A stretch of DNA of 64,000 nucleotides from Pectobacterium sp. PL152 (GTDB taxonomy: Bacteria; Pseudomonadota; Gammaproteobacteria; Enterobacterales; Enterobacteriaceae), in NCBI GenBank assembly GCA_021907015.1, contig CP091064.1, forward strand, positions 3,224,001 to 3,288,000, in the 5' to 3' direction. A program made the translations under genes and the position numbers. Under the pieces are notes generated by a model. That model searched no databases. It was not told the origin of the DNA and saw nothing but the letters and a program-made list of their open reading frames with translations. Shown piece after piece: positions 53,119-64,000 of this stretch; within the stretch, counting starts at the first letter, position 1, and each line of letters opens with the position of its first letter.

Positions 53119-55047
53119 ATGAATAGCAAAGTGCTCGCTGAAAATATTCTGAGGTTGGTCGGAGGGGAAACGAACGTTTCTACTCTGGTGCATTGTGCAA
53201 CACGCTTGCGCTTTAAGATTGTTGATCACGGTAAGGTGGATGTGGCTGCGCTTGAGGCGCTGGAAGGCGTCATTACGGTTATCAACGCATCAGGGCAATT
53301 GCAGGTGGTGATCGGGAACCGGGTGCCGGAGGTGTATCGCGCTTTTGGTTCGATCTCCAAACTGCTGGAGGATGGCGACGGAAAACGCCAGACGACTGAA
53401 AACGAGCAATCGACCTCGGTCATGGGACGATTGATCGATCTGGTTGCCGGGATCTTTACCCCTTTGTTGGGCGCGATGGCGGCGGCGGGGGTGCTGAAAG
53501 GCGCGCTGGCTATCGTCCTGGCGCTCGGGTGGCTGAATACCAAAGAAAGTACCTATGTCATCCTACATGCGGCGTCCGACAGCCTGTTCTATTTTTTGCC
53601 GATGCTGTTGGCGATTACCGCTGCGCGTAAATTCGAAACCAATATTTTTGTGGCGGTGTCGATTGCCGGCGCACTGGTTTACCCGACGATTCAGGGCTTA
53701 TTTGATGCCGGTCAGCCTGTGACGTTCTTCGGCCTGCCTGTGGTGATGATGAAATACACTGCCTCGGTAATTCCAATTATCTTCAGCGTGTGGCTGATGT
53801 CGTATATCGAGCGTTTCCTGAATCGCCATATTCATGAAAGTGTGCGCAATATCCTGACGCCGTTTTTCCTGCTGGTGCTGATGGTGCCACTAACGCTGAT
53901 GACCATCGGGCCGATTGGGATTTCGGCCAGTAAACTCATTGCGTCGGTATTCGTCAGTATCTATGAATTCAACCCGATTATTGCGGGCGCGCTGATGGCG
54001 GCGTCATGGCAGGTCTTAGTGATATTTGGCGTTCACTGGGGCTTTGTGACCGTGTTCATCAACGATCTCTCCGTTATGGGGCACAGCTACCTTAAAGCCG
54101 CTTCCAGCCCGTCGGTCTTTGCCCAGTCTGGCGCGTTGCTGGGCGTGATGGTGCGCACCAAAGATAAAAAGCTCAAAGCGTTGGCAGGCAGTACCTTTAT
54201 CGCGTCGCTGTTTGGCATCACGGAACCCGGTGTTTATGGGGTTACGCTGAAGCTGAAGAAACCGTTTATCTGCGCGGTGATCGCTGCTGCCATCGGGGGC
54301 GCCATTGTCGGCTATGCGAAAAGCTCGGCGGTTTCTATGGGGATGCCTGGGTTATTGACGTTGCCGATCTTCTACGGCGAAGGCTTTGTCGGGTTCCTCA
54401 TTGGTTGTGCTATTGCCTTCGCCGCGAGTTTTGTACTGACGGTTATTGTGGGATTTGACGATCCGACGCCGCCTGCGGAGAGCACGCCTGCGCCTACAGG
54501 TTCATCATCAACATCTGCGACACCCGCTGCGCCAGTATCACGCCAGCATGCCAATGCTGTGCCACCTGCCCAGCCGCTAAAAGACGCGCCGGCGACGGCG
54601 GAACAGCTGGGATCGCCAGTAAAAGGCGAACTGATCTTGCTGGAAGACGTGGACGATAAGGTGTTCTCTTCCGGCGTGGTGGGGCAAGGTGTTGCTATTC
54701 TGCCTGAGGAAGGCCGCATCTATTCACCGGTGGACGGCGTGATTGCCAGCACGTTCAGCAGCGGCCATGCCGTCGGTATTCTTTCGCAGAACGGTGCGGA
54801 GATTCTGATTCATGTCGGCATCAATACGGTGCAACTGGAAGGTCAGCATTATCAGATGCACGTTGCAGAAGGTGACAAGGTGCAAAAAGGCCAGTTGCTG
54901 CTGGAGTTCGATCTGGAAGCAATCAAACAGGCAGGCTACGACACGGTGACACCGATGGTGGTGACGAATGCGGATGAGTACCACTTATTCAGTCCGGGCT
55001 CCGCTCGTCAGTTGAGGGTAGGGGATACGATTATCGCGCTAGCGTAA
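53119..55047 (+). CDS. PTS beta-glucoside transporter IIBCA
   Basis: A 642-residue BglF-type enzyme II. The IIB domain carries the phosphocysteine in LVHCATRLRFKIVD (about residue 24). The IIC domain has about ten helices with GVHWGFV and FGITEPGVYGV. A Pro/Ser/Ala-rich linker follows near residue 470, and the IIA domain has the phosphohistidine in EILIHVGINTVQL. It would import and phosphorylate aryl-beta-glucosides. The start at 53119 (MNSKVLAENIL) has an ACGGGAAG site; the long upstream frame runs through the terminator and is not used. The neighbour is a GH1 6-phospho-beta-glucosidase, on the opposite strand. Confidence 0.93.
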   Translation: MNSKVLAENILRLVGGETNVSTLVHCATRLRFKIVDHGKVDVAALEALEGVITVINASGQLQVVIGNRVPEVYRAFGSISKLLEDGDGKRQTTENEQSTSVMGRLIDLVAGIFTPLLGAMAAAGVLKGALAIVLALGWLNTKESTYVILHAASDSLFYFLPMLLAITAARKFETNIFVAVSIAGALVYPTIQGLFDAGQPVTFFGLPVVMMKYTASVIPIIFSVWLMSYIERFLNRHIHESVRNILTPFFLLVLMVPLTLMTIGPIGISASKLIASVFVSIYEFNPIIAGALMAASWQVLVIFGVHWGFVTVFINDLSVMGHSYLKAASSPSVFAQSGALLGVMVRTKDKKLKALAGSTFIASLFGITEPGVYGVTLKLKKPFICAVIAAAIGGAIVGYAKSSAVSMGMPGLLTLPIFYGEGFVGFLIGCAIAFAASFVLTVIVGFDDPTPPAESTPAPTGSSSTSATPAAPVSRQHANAVPPAQPLKDAPATAEQLGSPVKGELILLEDVDDKVFSSGVVGQGVAILPEEGRIYSPVDGVIASTFSSGHAVGILSQNGAEILIHVGINTVQLEGQHYQMHVAEGDKVQKGQLLLEFDLEAIKQAGYDTVTPMVVTNADEYHLFSPGSARQLRVGDTIIALA

Positions 55048-55056
55048 TACACGTCA

Positions 55057-55091
55057 TCAGACGGCGCTGTGTGAACACGCCGTCTGATTTT
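55057..55091. terminator. Terminator between the PTS and GH1 genes
   Basis: A perfect 10-bp stem TCAGACGGCG / CGCCGTCTGA followed by TTTTC. It can serve either convergent gene. Confidence 0.8.
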
Positions 55092-55116
55092 CTCTATTAT
55101 CTTATGTTCTATAGGA

Positions 55117-56526
<1,410 letters not shown>

Positions 56527-56583
56527 CTACATCATTACGCTGTGTCGGGCTGTGGCTCCGCGCTGGGAGCCGCCGGATGACAG

Positions 56584-56660
56584 GCAAAAAAAAACTTGGG
56601 CAGAAGAGAGTATCACTACTCACCTCTGCCCAAGTCTCGCCCGCCATTGGCGGTAACGTC
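56584..56660 (-). promoter_or_regulatory. RAT antiterminator/terminator leader of the GH1 gene
   Basis: On the minus strand GACGTTACCGCCAATGGCGG-GCGAGACTTGG (56660-56630) is a second RAT-like site, sharing GACGT-ACC and GGCGAGAC with the one at 52957. It overlaps an 11-bp stem ACTTGGGCAGA / TCTGCCCAAGT, followed by ten T. A likely -10 (TATAGT) lies at 56671-56676. The 299-base gap 56506-56804 holds no gene. Confidence 0.85.
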
Positions 56661-56714
56661 TTGTTAGAACACTATACAATCCTGAATCTCTGCGGCAATG
56701 CCCCCGTCTGGTTA

Positions 56715-56730
56715 TGTGACGCGAGTCACG
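56715..56730 (-). promoter_or_regulatory. CRP-type site upstream of the GH1 gene
   Basis: TGTGA-CGCGAG-TCACG matches CRP at nine of ten positions and sits about 50-60 bases upstream of the likely start of the GH1 leader. Confidence 0.65.
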
Positions 56731-56804
56731 GCATCTCTGCGTGCGGGCATGATTCGCGCCGACAGGCGTTAGGTGTTTTCCCCTAACGCCTGCTGATACG
56801 GTAA

Positions 56805-57567
56805 TTACGCTTTCGCTTTCAGTGCGTTGACGACGGCTTCGCCCAGCGCTTGAGCGGATGCCGGGTTTTGGCCGGTGATCAGTCGCCCATCAACGACGAC
56901 TTTATTTTCAAAGATTGGGGCTTCTTCAAATGTTGCGCCATCCTTTTTCAGTGCCGCTTCAAGTTCAAACGGAACGATTTTGTCGTAATTACGGGACGCT
57001 TCTTCTTCCGCGGTAAAACCGGTAAGGCGACGGCCTTTAATCAACAGTTCACCATTGCTGAGCTTCACATTCAGCAAGCCTGCCGGGCCGTGGCAAACGG
57101 CACTGATGATGTCATTTTTCTCGTACATGGTACGCACGATGTTGATCAACTCAGGATTGTTGACGAAATCCCACATTGGTCCATGTCCCCCAACCAGCAG
57201 GATCGCGCTATATTTCGCGGGATCAACCTTTGCCAGCGGGATGGAATTAGCCAGTTTGTTGCGGTGTTCCGGGTTAGTCCAGAAATCCAGACTTGCCCGA
57301 TCCTTGAGATCGAACCCGTCAAACGGAGACATCCCACCTTTGGGACTCGCAATATCGTAATCCAGCCCAGCTTTGTCAAAAACCTCGACCGGATGAGTGA
57401 GTTCTGGAAACCAGAAGCCGCCAACGAGATCGGGTGTTTTTATCCAGACTGGAGACGACGATTAAGACCTTTTCTTCTTTCAGGCTAGCTTGGGCGAAAA
57501 CGGGGGAAGCTGCGGCAAACACAGCCATTGCGGCGATAAGACCAGCACAGCGCTTGATGATTGACAT
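56805..57567 (-). pseudogene. Exported DJ-1/PfpI-family protein, one frameshift
   Basis: A signal peptide (about residues 1-25, ending SPVFAQA) is followed by EEKVLIVVSSLDK, the start of a DJ-1/PfpI-fold domain. The frame breaks at the A run 57437-57441 and resumes in the frame PDLVGGFWFPELTHPVEVF. The catalytic nucleophile elbow is intact (IISAVCHGPAGLLNV), as is LLVGGHGPMWDF, which fits the glyoxalase III/type-1 glutaminase-like group. Frame arithmetic needs either two lost bases or one extra. A 175-residue piece from 57332 lacks the N-terminus. It is divergent from a LysR gene that probably controls it. Confidence 0.82.
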
Positions 57568-57747
57568 AAAAACTCCTTTCAGCAGGTGGTGATGGTCGCC
57601 ACTATATCCGCGATAACTGCTTGAAAATAGACGGCAAAAACGGAACGTATTGTTTAAAAAATCGCTGTAATACTTTTGAATTGGCGTGATAAATTATCGT
57701 AAAGTGCGTTTGACGCTCCCTGTATGGCATGACGATGAGGAACCCTG

Positions 57748-58650
57748 ATGGGGCAATCCGATAGCTTTGATGGACTCTCCGAATTTCTGGCTATAGCGAA
57801 ACGACTGAGCATTCGCAAAGCCGCGCTCGATCTCGGTAAGACGCCGGGATCGGTGAGTTTGTCGCTGCAGAAACTGGAGCATCGCCTCGGCGTGCTGCTT
57901 TTCCACCGCACGACGCGCAAGATGGCACTGACGGAAGCAGGTGAAGACCTGTTGCTGAGAATCGGGCCTGCGGCACAGGCTATCGCGACAGGCTTTGAAG
58001 ATGTGGCTCAATCGGCAAAAAAACCGTCGGGGACGTTGAAGCTGATTGTAGAACGCTTGGCATTACCTCATGTTATCGAGCCGCTTATACCTGCATTTCG
58101 TCAGGCGTGGCCGAATTTGCATGTCGATATCACGGTGAGTAATCGTCACGATAACTTCGTCTCTGAAGGCTATGACGCCGGTATCATGATCGGTTCATAC
58201 ATCGAGCAGGATATGATTGCGATACGCCTTTCTCCGCCCTTTAAATGGGCAGTATTTGGATCGCCGGACTATTTCAACACGCATGGAAAGCCGAAAGTGG
58301 CGCGCGATCTGGTGCATCACGAATGCATTCGTTTTCGCCGCCCTGAAAAGGGTGACATTTATCGGTGGGAGTTTATCGAAAATAAGGAAAGCGTCAGAAT
58401 TGAGCCTACGGGCACAGTTACCGTAAATGATGGGGAACTGATGCGCAGCCTTGCGGTTCGGGGCGTCGGGTTAATCTACTCCTCCACCTTCCATACCTCA
58501 CGCGAGCTGGCAAACGGCACGCTGGAAGCCGCGTTACTCGATCTTTCGCCGGGAAATGACGGCCTCTTTCTGTATTTCTCAAGAGCCGCGAGGAACCAGC
58601 CCAAACTGCGCGCGTTTATCGACGTGTGTTCGCAGATAATTAAGACGTGA
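57748..58650 (+). CDS. LysR-family regulator
   Basis: A 300-residue LysR regulator with HTH LSIRKAALDLGKTPGSVSLSLQKLEHRLGVLLFHRTTRKM and a ligand domain typical of the CrgA/AaeR-like group (YDAGIMIGSYIEQDM). It is divergent from the DJ-1-family gene 180 bases away, the usual LysR arrangement, so that gene is its likely target. The ligand is unknown. Confidence 0.9.
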   Translation: MGQSDSFDGLSEFLAIAKRLSIRKAALDLGKTPGSVSLSLQKLEHRLGVLLFHRTTRKMALTEAGEDLLLRIGPAAQAIATGFEDVAQSAKKPSGTLKLIVERLALPHVIEPLIPAFRQAWPNLHVDITVSNRHDNFVSEGYDAGIMIGSYIEQDMIAIRLSPPFKWAVFGSPDYFNTHGKPKVARDLVHHECIRFRRPEKGDIYRWEFIENKESVRIEPTGTVTVNDGELMRSLAVRGVGLIYSSTFHTSRELANGTLEAALLDLSPGNDGLFLYFSRAARNQPKLRAFIDVCSQIIKT

Positions 58651-58664
58651 ATGCGTGGGCTAAT

Positions 58665-59033
58665 TCATCCTTTAGTCTTTCGACGCATACTCAACTGAAC
58701 CTGTTTTACATTCTCGTACATGGCAAACAGCGCGTGTGATTTCTGTGGGCCGGAGACGGTGAATGACAGGAGGTAAACCTCGGGGTTGGATAAGGTAGAT
58801 GAATCGGCTTTATCAAAAGCAATAACCGGTGTCGCGGTACCGAGGTTTTCGGGGTGGAATTTAGCCCAGCGTGGAATACGGTGTGTCAGGAGATCACGTT
58901 TCACATAGTCGACGGCTTGCTCATACGTCACCTCCAGGCAGGACGGACCGCTATGCCTGAGATAATAATCGTAGCCAGCGAGGGCACTCACCACAGCCAG
59001 AATGCAACAGACCGCCTTGGTTTTCCATTCCAT
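58665..59033 (-). CDS. Unknown exported or membrane-anchored protein
   Basis: A 122-residue product. The first 22 residues (KTKAVCCILAVVSALAGYDYY) form a hydrophobic anchor, perhaps uncleaved. The rest is a mixed alpha/beta domain with a conserved-looking Cys (GPSCLEVTYEQ). It converges on the LysR gene. I do not recognise the family. Confidence 0.6.
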   Translation of the reverse strand: MEWKTKAVCCILAVVSALAGYDYYLRHSGPSCLEVTYEQAVDYVKRDLLTHRIPRWAKFHPENLGTATPVIAFDKADSSTLSNPEVYLLSFTVSGPQKSHALFAMYENVKQVQLSMRRKTKG

Positions 59034-59109
59034 CTCGCTTCTCCCTGATAAATATAAACCGGCACCAAAAATAAAGGAGCTGCGCTATTAACGCAACTCC
59101 TTGAATTTG

Positions 59110-59182
59110 TGGCCCCTGCTGGACTTGAACCAGCGACCAAGCGATTATGAGTCGCCTGCTCTAACCACTGAGCTAAGGGGCC
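59110..59182 (-). tRNA. ileX: tRNA-Ile2 (CAU), encoded CCA missing
   Basis: The minus strand reads GGCCCCTTAGCTCAGTGGTTAGAGC, anticodon stem GCGAC-TCATAAT..., and T arm GGTCGCTGGTTCAAGTCCAGC. The anticodon is CAU, and the body is identical or nearly so to E. coli ileX, which is decoded as Ile by lysidine modification and reads AUA. Position next to mug agrees. After the acceptor GGGGCCA the sequence is CAAATTC rather than CCAAATTC, so the encoded CCA appears to have lost one C, the same type of one-base loss as elsewhere. Confidence 0.93.
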
Positions 59183-59321
59183 GAATGGGCGATGATTATA
59201 CGGTAATGTGCGGGGGAGGTCTATAGCCTATCTGCCGGGTGGTGGTTTTATACTCAAGATAGCTTGTTGTTATTCTTATCAGAATTTACGATGACTGTAG
59301 TCAATGGAAGTAGGGAAAGAC

Positions 59322-59824
59322 ATGATTACCGATATTCTGGCCATGAATCTTCAGGTAGTTTTTTGCGGCATTAACCCTGGGCTGTCGACGGCCCATCACG
59401 GTTACCACTTCGCGAACCCCAGTAATCGCTTCTGGAAAGTGATTCATCAGGCGGGTTTTACTGAGCGGTTGCTGACGCCCGCCGAAGAACAGCATCTGCT
59501 GGACACCAGATGCGGTATCACCATGCTGGTGGAGCGCCCAACGGTTGAAGCTACTGAGCTGGGGCGAGATGAGTTGCTGCAAGGCGGCAATGCGATTGTT
59601 GAGAAAATGGAACGCTATCAGCCGCGTGCGCTGGCCGTGCTAGGTAAGCAAGCGTTCAGTCAGGCGTTTGGTATCAAAAAGGTCCCATGGGGGCGTCAGG
59701 AACTGCGTATTGGGAAACTCAGGTTTGGGTGCTGCCGAACCCAAGCGGGCTGAATCGTGCGACGCTGGAGTCGCTGGTGGCATCCTATCAGGAATTGCAT
59801 CAGGCGTTGCAGGATAAGGCGTAA
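59322..59824 (+). pseudogene. mug: G/U mismatch DNA glycosylase Mug, one frameshift
   Basis: Mug removes uracil and ethenocytosine opposite G. The start at 59322 ([14 protein letters not shown]) has a GGGAAAGAC site. The catalytic region [26 protein letters not shown] is intact. One G is missing at 59712-59714; with it the frame continues [17 protein letters not shown], the second conserved motif, and ends at 59824, giving 167 residues (E. coli 168). Without it the product loses that motif and would be inactive. It lies between ileX and rpoD, as in E. coli. Confidence 0.9.
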
Positions 59825-59847
59825 ATCCAATCTTAGCCTTTTGCAGG

Positions 59848-59877
59848 TAAAAAATAACCCCGGCGGACCGGGGTTAT
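59848..59877 (-). terminator. Terminator of rpoD
   Basis: A perfect stem ATAACCCCGG / CCGGGGTTAT, followed on the minus strand by TTTTTT. It ends the rpsU-dnaG-rpoD operon. Confidence 0.9.
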
Positions 59878-59920
59878 CTGGGATATGACTATTTATCGTG
59901 TGGATTAGCTAAGGGATGAA

Positions 59921-61759
59921 TTAATCATCCAGGAAGCTGCGCAGCACTTCGGAACGGCTTGGATGGCGTAGTTTACGCAGCGCTTTCGCTTCGATCTGGC
60001 GAATACGTTCACGTGTAACGTCAAACTGTTTGCCCACTTCTTCCAGCGTATGGTCGGTGTTCATATCGATACCGAAACGCATGCGCAGGACTTTCGCTTC
60101 ACGAGCGGTCAGGCCAGCCAGTACGTCGTGTGTCGCAGAACGCAGACTTTCCGACGTCGCGGAATCCAGCGGCAGCTCCAGCGTCGTATCTTCAATGAAA
60201 TCGCCCAAATGTGAATCTTCATCATCACCAATCGGGGTTTCCATTGAAATCGGCTCTTTCGCGATTTTCAGCACTTTACGGATCTTGTCTTCCGGCATCA
60301 GCATACGTTCAGCCAGCTCTTCCGGCGTCGGCTCGCGACCCATTTCCTGCAACATCTGACGAGAGATACGGTTCAGTTTGTTGATCGTCTCAATCATGTG
60401 TACCGGAATACGGATGGTACGCGCCTGATCGGCGATAGAACGGGTGATCGCCTGACGGATCCACCAGGTCGCATAGGTCGAGAATTTGTAACCACGGCGA
60501 TATTCAAACTTATCTACCGCTTTCATCAGACCGATGTTGCCTTCCTGAATCAGGTCGAGGAACTGCAAACCGCGGTTGGTGTATTTCTTCGCGATAGAAA
60601 TAACCAGACGCAGGTTGGCTTCCACCATTTCTTTCTTGGCGCGACGCGCTTTCGCTTCACCAATCGACATGCGGCGGTTGATGTCTTTAACCTGTTCAAT
60701 CGTCAGACCGGTTTCTTCTTCGATCTGTTGCAGTTTTTGCAGGCTACGGGTGACGTCTTCTTCAACATCATTCAGCTTTTCAGACCATGGCTTGCCCATG
60801 GCGATGGCTGCGGCAAACCAGGTGCTGTTGGTTTCATTGCCGGTGAACATGGTGACGAAGTTTTTCTTCGGCATTTTGCACTGTTCAACGCACAGTTTGA
60901 TGATCAAGCGTTCCTGAGTACGGACGCGATCCATCATGGAACGCATGCTGTTAACCAGGAAATCGAACTGTTTTGGCACCAGACGGAACTGTTTGAAGAC
61001 TTCAGACAGATTCAGGATTTCCTGTACTGCCAGCGCATGGCTGCGGCCGTGTTCTTTGATCACCTTGCGGGTGGTTTCATATTGATCACGCAGCTCGGTG
61101 AATTTCTCACGCGCCAGTTCAGGATCGATGCTGTTGTCGTCTTCAGAATCTTCGTCGTCTTCAGACTCTTCGTCGTCATCGTCCATTTCTTCGTTCGAAA
61201 GCTCGGAGCCCACGTGCGTCGCGGTAGGGGCGATGTCTTCTTCCGCATTAGGATCGACGAAGCCAGTGATCAAGTCGGACAGGCGGCTTTCGCCCGCTTC
61301 AACGCGATCGTATTGTTCCAGCAGGTAAGTAATAGCTTCAGGATACTCGGCAACAGAGCACTGAACCTGGTTGATACCGTCTTCGATACGTTTGGCGATA
61401 TCGATCTCGCCTTCACGCGTCAACAGCTCAACGGTACCCATTTCACGCATGTACATGCGAACCGGATCGGTAGTGCGACCAATTTCCGATTCAACGCTGG
61501 ATAGAACCTGCGCAGCAGCCTCTGCCGCATCTTCATCGGCATCATTGGTGTTTTCGGCCAGCAACAGATCGTCTGCATCCGGTGCTTCTTCCATCACCTG
61601 GATGCCCATGTCGTTAATCATCTGGATGATATCTTCGATCTGATCCGAGTCGATGATATCTTCCGGCAGATGGTCATTGACCTCAGCATAGGTCAGGTAG
61701 CCTTGCTCCTTACCACGGGTGACAAGCAGCTTCAGCTGTGACTGCGGGTTTTGCTCCAT
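59921..61759 (-). CDS. rpoD: RNA polymerase sigma-70 factor RpoD
   Basis: The 612-residue primary sigma factor (613 in E. coli). Region 1.1 at the N-terminus is followed by a long acidic stretch near residue 195 ([16 protein letters not shown]), region 2 with the -10 recognition and melting helices ([20 protein letters not shown]), region 3, and region 4.2 with the -35 reading helix ([17 protein letters not shown]). No frameshift. Third gene of the macromolecular synthesis operon. Confidence 0.99.
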   Translation of the reverse strand: MEQNPQSQLKLLVTRGKEQGYLTYAEVNDHLPEDIIDSDQIEDIIQMINDMGIQVMEEAPDADDLLLAENTNDADEDAAEAAAQVLSSVESEIGRTTDPVRMYMREMGTVELLTREGEIDIAKRIEDGINQVQCSVAEYPEAITYLLEQYDRVEAGESRLSDLITGFVDPNAEEDIAPTATHVGSELSNEEMDDDDEESEDDEDSEDDNSIDPELAREKFTELRDQYETTRKVIKEHGRSHALAVQEILNLSEVFKQFRLVPKQFDFLVNSMRSMMDRVRTQERLIIKLCVEQCKMPKKNFVTMFTGNETNSTWFAAAIAMGKPWSEKLNDVEEDVTRSLQKLQQIEEETGLTIEQVKDINRRMSIGEAKARRAKKEMVEANLRLVISIAKKYTNRGLQFLDLIQEGNIGLMKAVDKFEYRRGYKFSTYATWWIRQAITRSIADQARTIRIPVHMIETINKLNRISRQMLQEMGREPTPEELAERMLMPEDKIRKVLKIAKEPISMETPIGDDEDSHLGDFIEDTTLELPLDSATSESLRSATHDVLAGLTAREAKVLRMRFGIDMNTDHTLEEVGKQFDVTRERIRQIEAKALRKLRHPSRSEVLRSFLDD

Positions 61760-61913
61760 AAGACGGTATCCACACTTCAGAGTATTTGGGTTGGTGTCGG
61801 TCAGCGTAGTTCGCTAACAATAGCATTAGGGGTATTTTTCTTATCGCCGCGGCCCCTGTAGCGGCTCTTTGCAGGGCTCGACCCTGCTATTTATCGGCAA
61901 TTAAGCCTCTGTA

Positions 61914-63668
61914 TCAGTGTTTTCTGGTCAACGCCAGTTGCAACGACCAAAGCTCTTTTTTTTCTTTGGCGTTGAGCCCATGCGTTCTGTCACGGGCAAT
62001 CAATGTTTCTTGTCGCTGTTTCAACAGCTGATCGTAGAGCTCTGCCAGACTGATTCTGAACTTCTCATCGAGCTCTTCCTCTACGATCATATGGTTCCAT
62101 GAAGCCATGGTTTCAAGCTGCTTGCGGTACTTGCTGTCGCGATATTTTTCCAACAGCAGACCCATGTTCATTCCAGGGCTGGCGTTGCAGGTTTTCACCA
62201 AATCCTGAAACAGCGATAAACCAGCCACTTTGTCTTCTTCAATCCCTTGCAGCGCAAGGTCAGGAACCTCTACCGCCAGCCTTGGGTTTTGTACTAAAAG
62301 TCCTATAAGTATACGCATAGTTGTGACTTTTAGTTGCGGCGGCTGGTAAGGCTGCGCCTGCTCTGCCACTTTAGGCAGTAGCCTGTCCAACTGGCTGTCG
62401 TCCAAAATACCCAGCTTGTTGCCGAGCTGCTGGCGCAAATACAGCCGCAGCGTTTCTCCCGGTACCTGACCTATCAGCGGCAGCGCCAGCGTGCTGAGCT
62501 TGGTACGGCCATCGGGTGAACTCATATCCACCTGCTGTTGCAGCGTCTCAAACAGAAACTGCGACAGCGGCAGGGCTTGTTCCATGCGCTGTTCAAAGGC
62601 GGCTTTGCCTTCTTTACGTACTAGCGTGTCGGGATCTTCACCGTCCGGCAGGAACATAAAGCGTAGCTGACGACCATCGTTCAAATAGGGTAGCGCAGTT
62701 TCCAGCGCACGCCATGCCGCTTCGCGTCCGGCACGGTCTCCGTCGTAACAACACACCACCAGATCGGTGGCGCGAAAGAGTAACTGAATGTGATCGGCTG
62801 TCGTGGAAGTACCCAGCGACGCCACCGCATAATCAATACCAAACTGCGCCAGCGCCACCACATCCATGTAGCCTTCAACAACCAAGAGTCGCTTTAGCTC
62901 AGCGTGGCTTTGCTGCGCTTCATACAGGCCGTACAACTGGCGACCTTTATGAAAAATCTCTGTTTCCGGCGAGTTAAGGTACTTTGGCGTACCGTCGCCT
63001 AATACTCGTCCGCCGAAGGCAATCACTCGCCCCCGTTTGTCGCGGATGGGGAACATCACACGTTCGCGGAAGCGGTCGTACGTTCGGCCCTGATCGTTAG
63101 TCACCAGCATGCCGGCATCGTTCAATGTGCTGCGGTCGTCATTATTGCGGCCAAAGCGCTTTAAAACGTTATCCCAGCCGGGCGGGGCGAAGCCGATCGC
63201 AAAATGGCTGATAACCTCTGCGCTTAAACCGCGCTGTTGCAGATACTGCAACGCTGGCGTACCGACTGATTGGCTAAGTGCTTGTTGATAGAACCCGCTG
63301 AGCTGTCCCATCAATTCGTACAGACTTTGCCGCTGGTGACGCTCTAACTGGGTTGGGCCCGTGCCGCTTTCATAAGGCACTTCGAGGCCGTATTGAGTGG
63401 CCAGTTCTTCAATGGTTTCAACGAATTCGAGACGATCGTAATTCATCAAAAAATCAATGGCGTTGCCGTGTGCGCCACAACCAAAACAGTGGTAGAACTG
63501 TTTGTCACCGTTTACGGTGAATGAGGGGGTTTTTTCGTGATGGAATGGACAGCACGCATGGTAGTTTTTGCCCTGCTTCTTCAGTTTGACACGCGCGTCA
63601 ATGAGATCGACGATGTCGGTACGAGCCAGCAGGTCATTAATAAATACGCGTGGGATTCGTCCAGCCAT
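61914..63668 (-). CDS. dnaG: DNA primase DnaG
   Basis: The 584-residue primase makes the RNA primers for replication. The N-terminal CHC2 zinc domain is CCPFHHEKTPSFTV with CFGCGAHGN. The TOPRIM core carries LLVVEGYMDVVAL and the metal-binding DGDRAGREA. The C-terminal part is the DnaB-interaction domain. It lies between rpsU and rpoD, and a terminator-like hairpin at 63731 lowers its expression relative to rpsU, as in E. coli. Confidence 0.99.
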   Translation of the reverse strand: MAGRIPRVFINDLLARTDIVDLIDARVKLKKQGKNYHACCPFHHEKTPSFTVNGDKQFYHCFGCGAHGNAIDFLMNYDRLEFVETIEELATQYGLEVPYESGTGPTQLERHQRQSLYELMGQLSGFYQQALSQSVGTPALQYLQQRGLSAEVISHFAIGFAPPGWDNVLKRFGRNNDDRSTLNDAGMLVTNDQGRTYDRFRERVMFPIRDKRGRVIAFGGRVLGDGTPKYLNSPETEIFHKGRQLYGLYEAQQSHAELKRLLVVEGYMDVVALAQFGIDYAVASLGTSTTADHIQLLFRATDLVVCCYDGDRAGREAAWRALETALPYLNDGRQLRFMFLPDGEDPDTLVRKEGKAAFEQRMEQALPLSQFLFETLQQQVDMSSPDGRTKLSTLALPLIGQVPGETLRLYLRQQLGNKLGILDDSQLDRLLPKVAEQAQPYQPPQLKVTTMRILIGLLVQNPRLAVEVPDLALQGIEEDKVAGLSLFQDLVKTCNASPGMNMGLLLEKYRDSKYRKQLETMASWNHMIVEEELDEKFRISLAELYDQLLKQRQETLIARDRTHGLNAKEKKELWSLQLALTRKH

Positions 63669-63730
63669 AAGCCCCTGATGTATATCTTTCTGTAAGGTGG
63701 TTACATTGGATATAGCTTATAAACGACAAC

Positions 63731-63762
63731 AAGCCGCGCTCCCTTACGGAAAGCACGGCCTT
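63731..63762 (-). terminator. Partial terminator between rpsU and dnaG
   Basis: On the minus strand AAGGCCGTGCT pairs with AGCGCGGCTT (seven pairs plus flanks), followed by GTTGTCGTTT. It corresponds in position to the T1 attenuator of the E. coli operon. Confidence 0.6.
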
Positions 63763-63821
63763 CGTATGCAACTGCTAAGTCTGCGGATTAATCACGCGTT
63801 GGAGGGAAACCCTCCTGAAAA

Positions 63822-64000
<179 letters not shown>

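Noticed and set aside
60398..61504. 368-residue frame antisense to rpoD
   Set aside because: A shadow of rpoD with very low complexity (Phe/Asp/Arg rich) and no start signals.

Overview
The window reads as an enterobacterial chromosome, most likely Pectobacterium or a close soft-rot relative. That placement is an inference from protein similarity and from gene order that matches Escherichia coli in long blocks: yjdC-dsbD-cutA-dcuA-aspA-fxsA-groSL, ubiCA-plsB-dgkA-lexA-yjbJ-zur, yhaK/yhaJ-yqjG-yqjF-yqjKEDC-mzrA-yqjA-exuR-exuT-uxaCBA-ygjV-sstT-alx-ygjR-rlmG-fadH, and mug-rpoD-dnaG-rpsU.

Region 1 (about 1-11.3 kb) is accessory DNA ending at the 3' side of a tRNA-Phe gene. It holds phage-like genes of unknown role, an exported protein, a TraF_2-type outer-membrane barrel, a small regulator cluster, a TraI_2 (MOBH) relaxase-like gene and a tyrosine integrase next to the tRNA. 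This is the layout of one end of an integrative and conjugative element or genomic island.

Region 2 (11.3-30 kb) is core. It carries disulfide reduction (dsbD), anaerobic C4-dicarboxylate metabolism (dcuA, aspA), the GroE chaperonin with a sigma-32 promoter, the start of ubiquinone synthesis (ubiC, ubiA), phospholipid synthesis (plsB, dgkA), the SOS repressor lexA with two operators, and zinc control (zur). Region 3 (30-43 kb) is the yqj membrane-protein cluster and the hexuronate pathway (exuT imports; uxaC, uxaB and uxaA convert; exuR represses), which would serve pectin-derived galacturonate. Region 4 (43-52 kb) has alx under a yybP-ykoY manganese riboswitch, rlmG, fadH, a Spy-like chaperone and a diguanylate cyclase. 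Region 5 (52-57 kb) is a beta-glucoside module: a PTS IIBCA permease and a GH1 6-phospho-beta-glucosidase, convergent, each with its own CRP-like site and antiterminator/terminator leader but no BglG-type gene nearby. Region 6 (57-64 kb) has a DJ-1-like exported protein with a divergent LysR regulator, tRNA-Ile2, mug, and the rpsU-dnaG-rpoD macromolecular synthesis operon.

A window-wide feature affects interpretation. At least 25 single-base losses, nearly all in short homopolymer runs, break dcuA, aspA, fxsA, ubiC, yqjK, yqjE, sstT, mug, a DJ-1-like gene, the relaxase, the integrase and probably both tRNA genes. Each repaired frame restores a family-typical protein. The simplest reading is homopolymer undercalling in the sequence, not mass gene decay, so the frameshifts below should be checked against raw reads before any gene is called dead.
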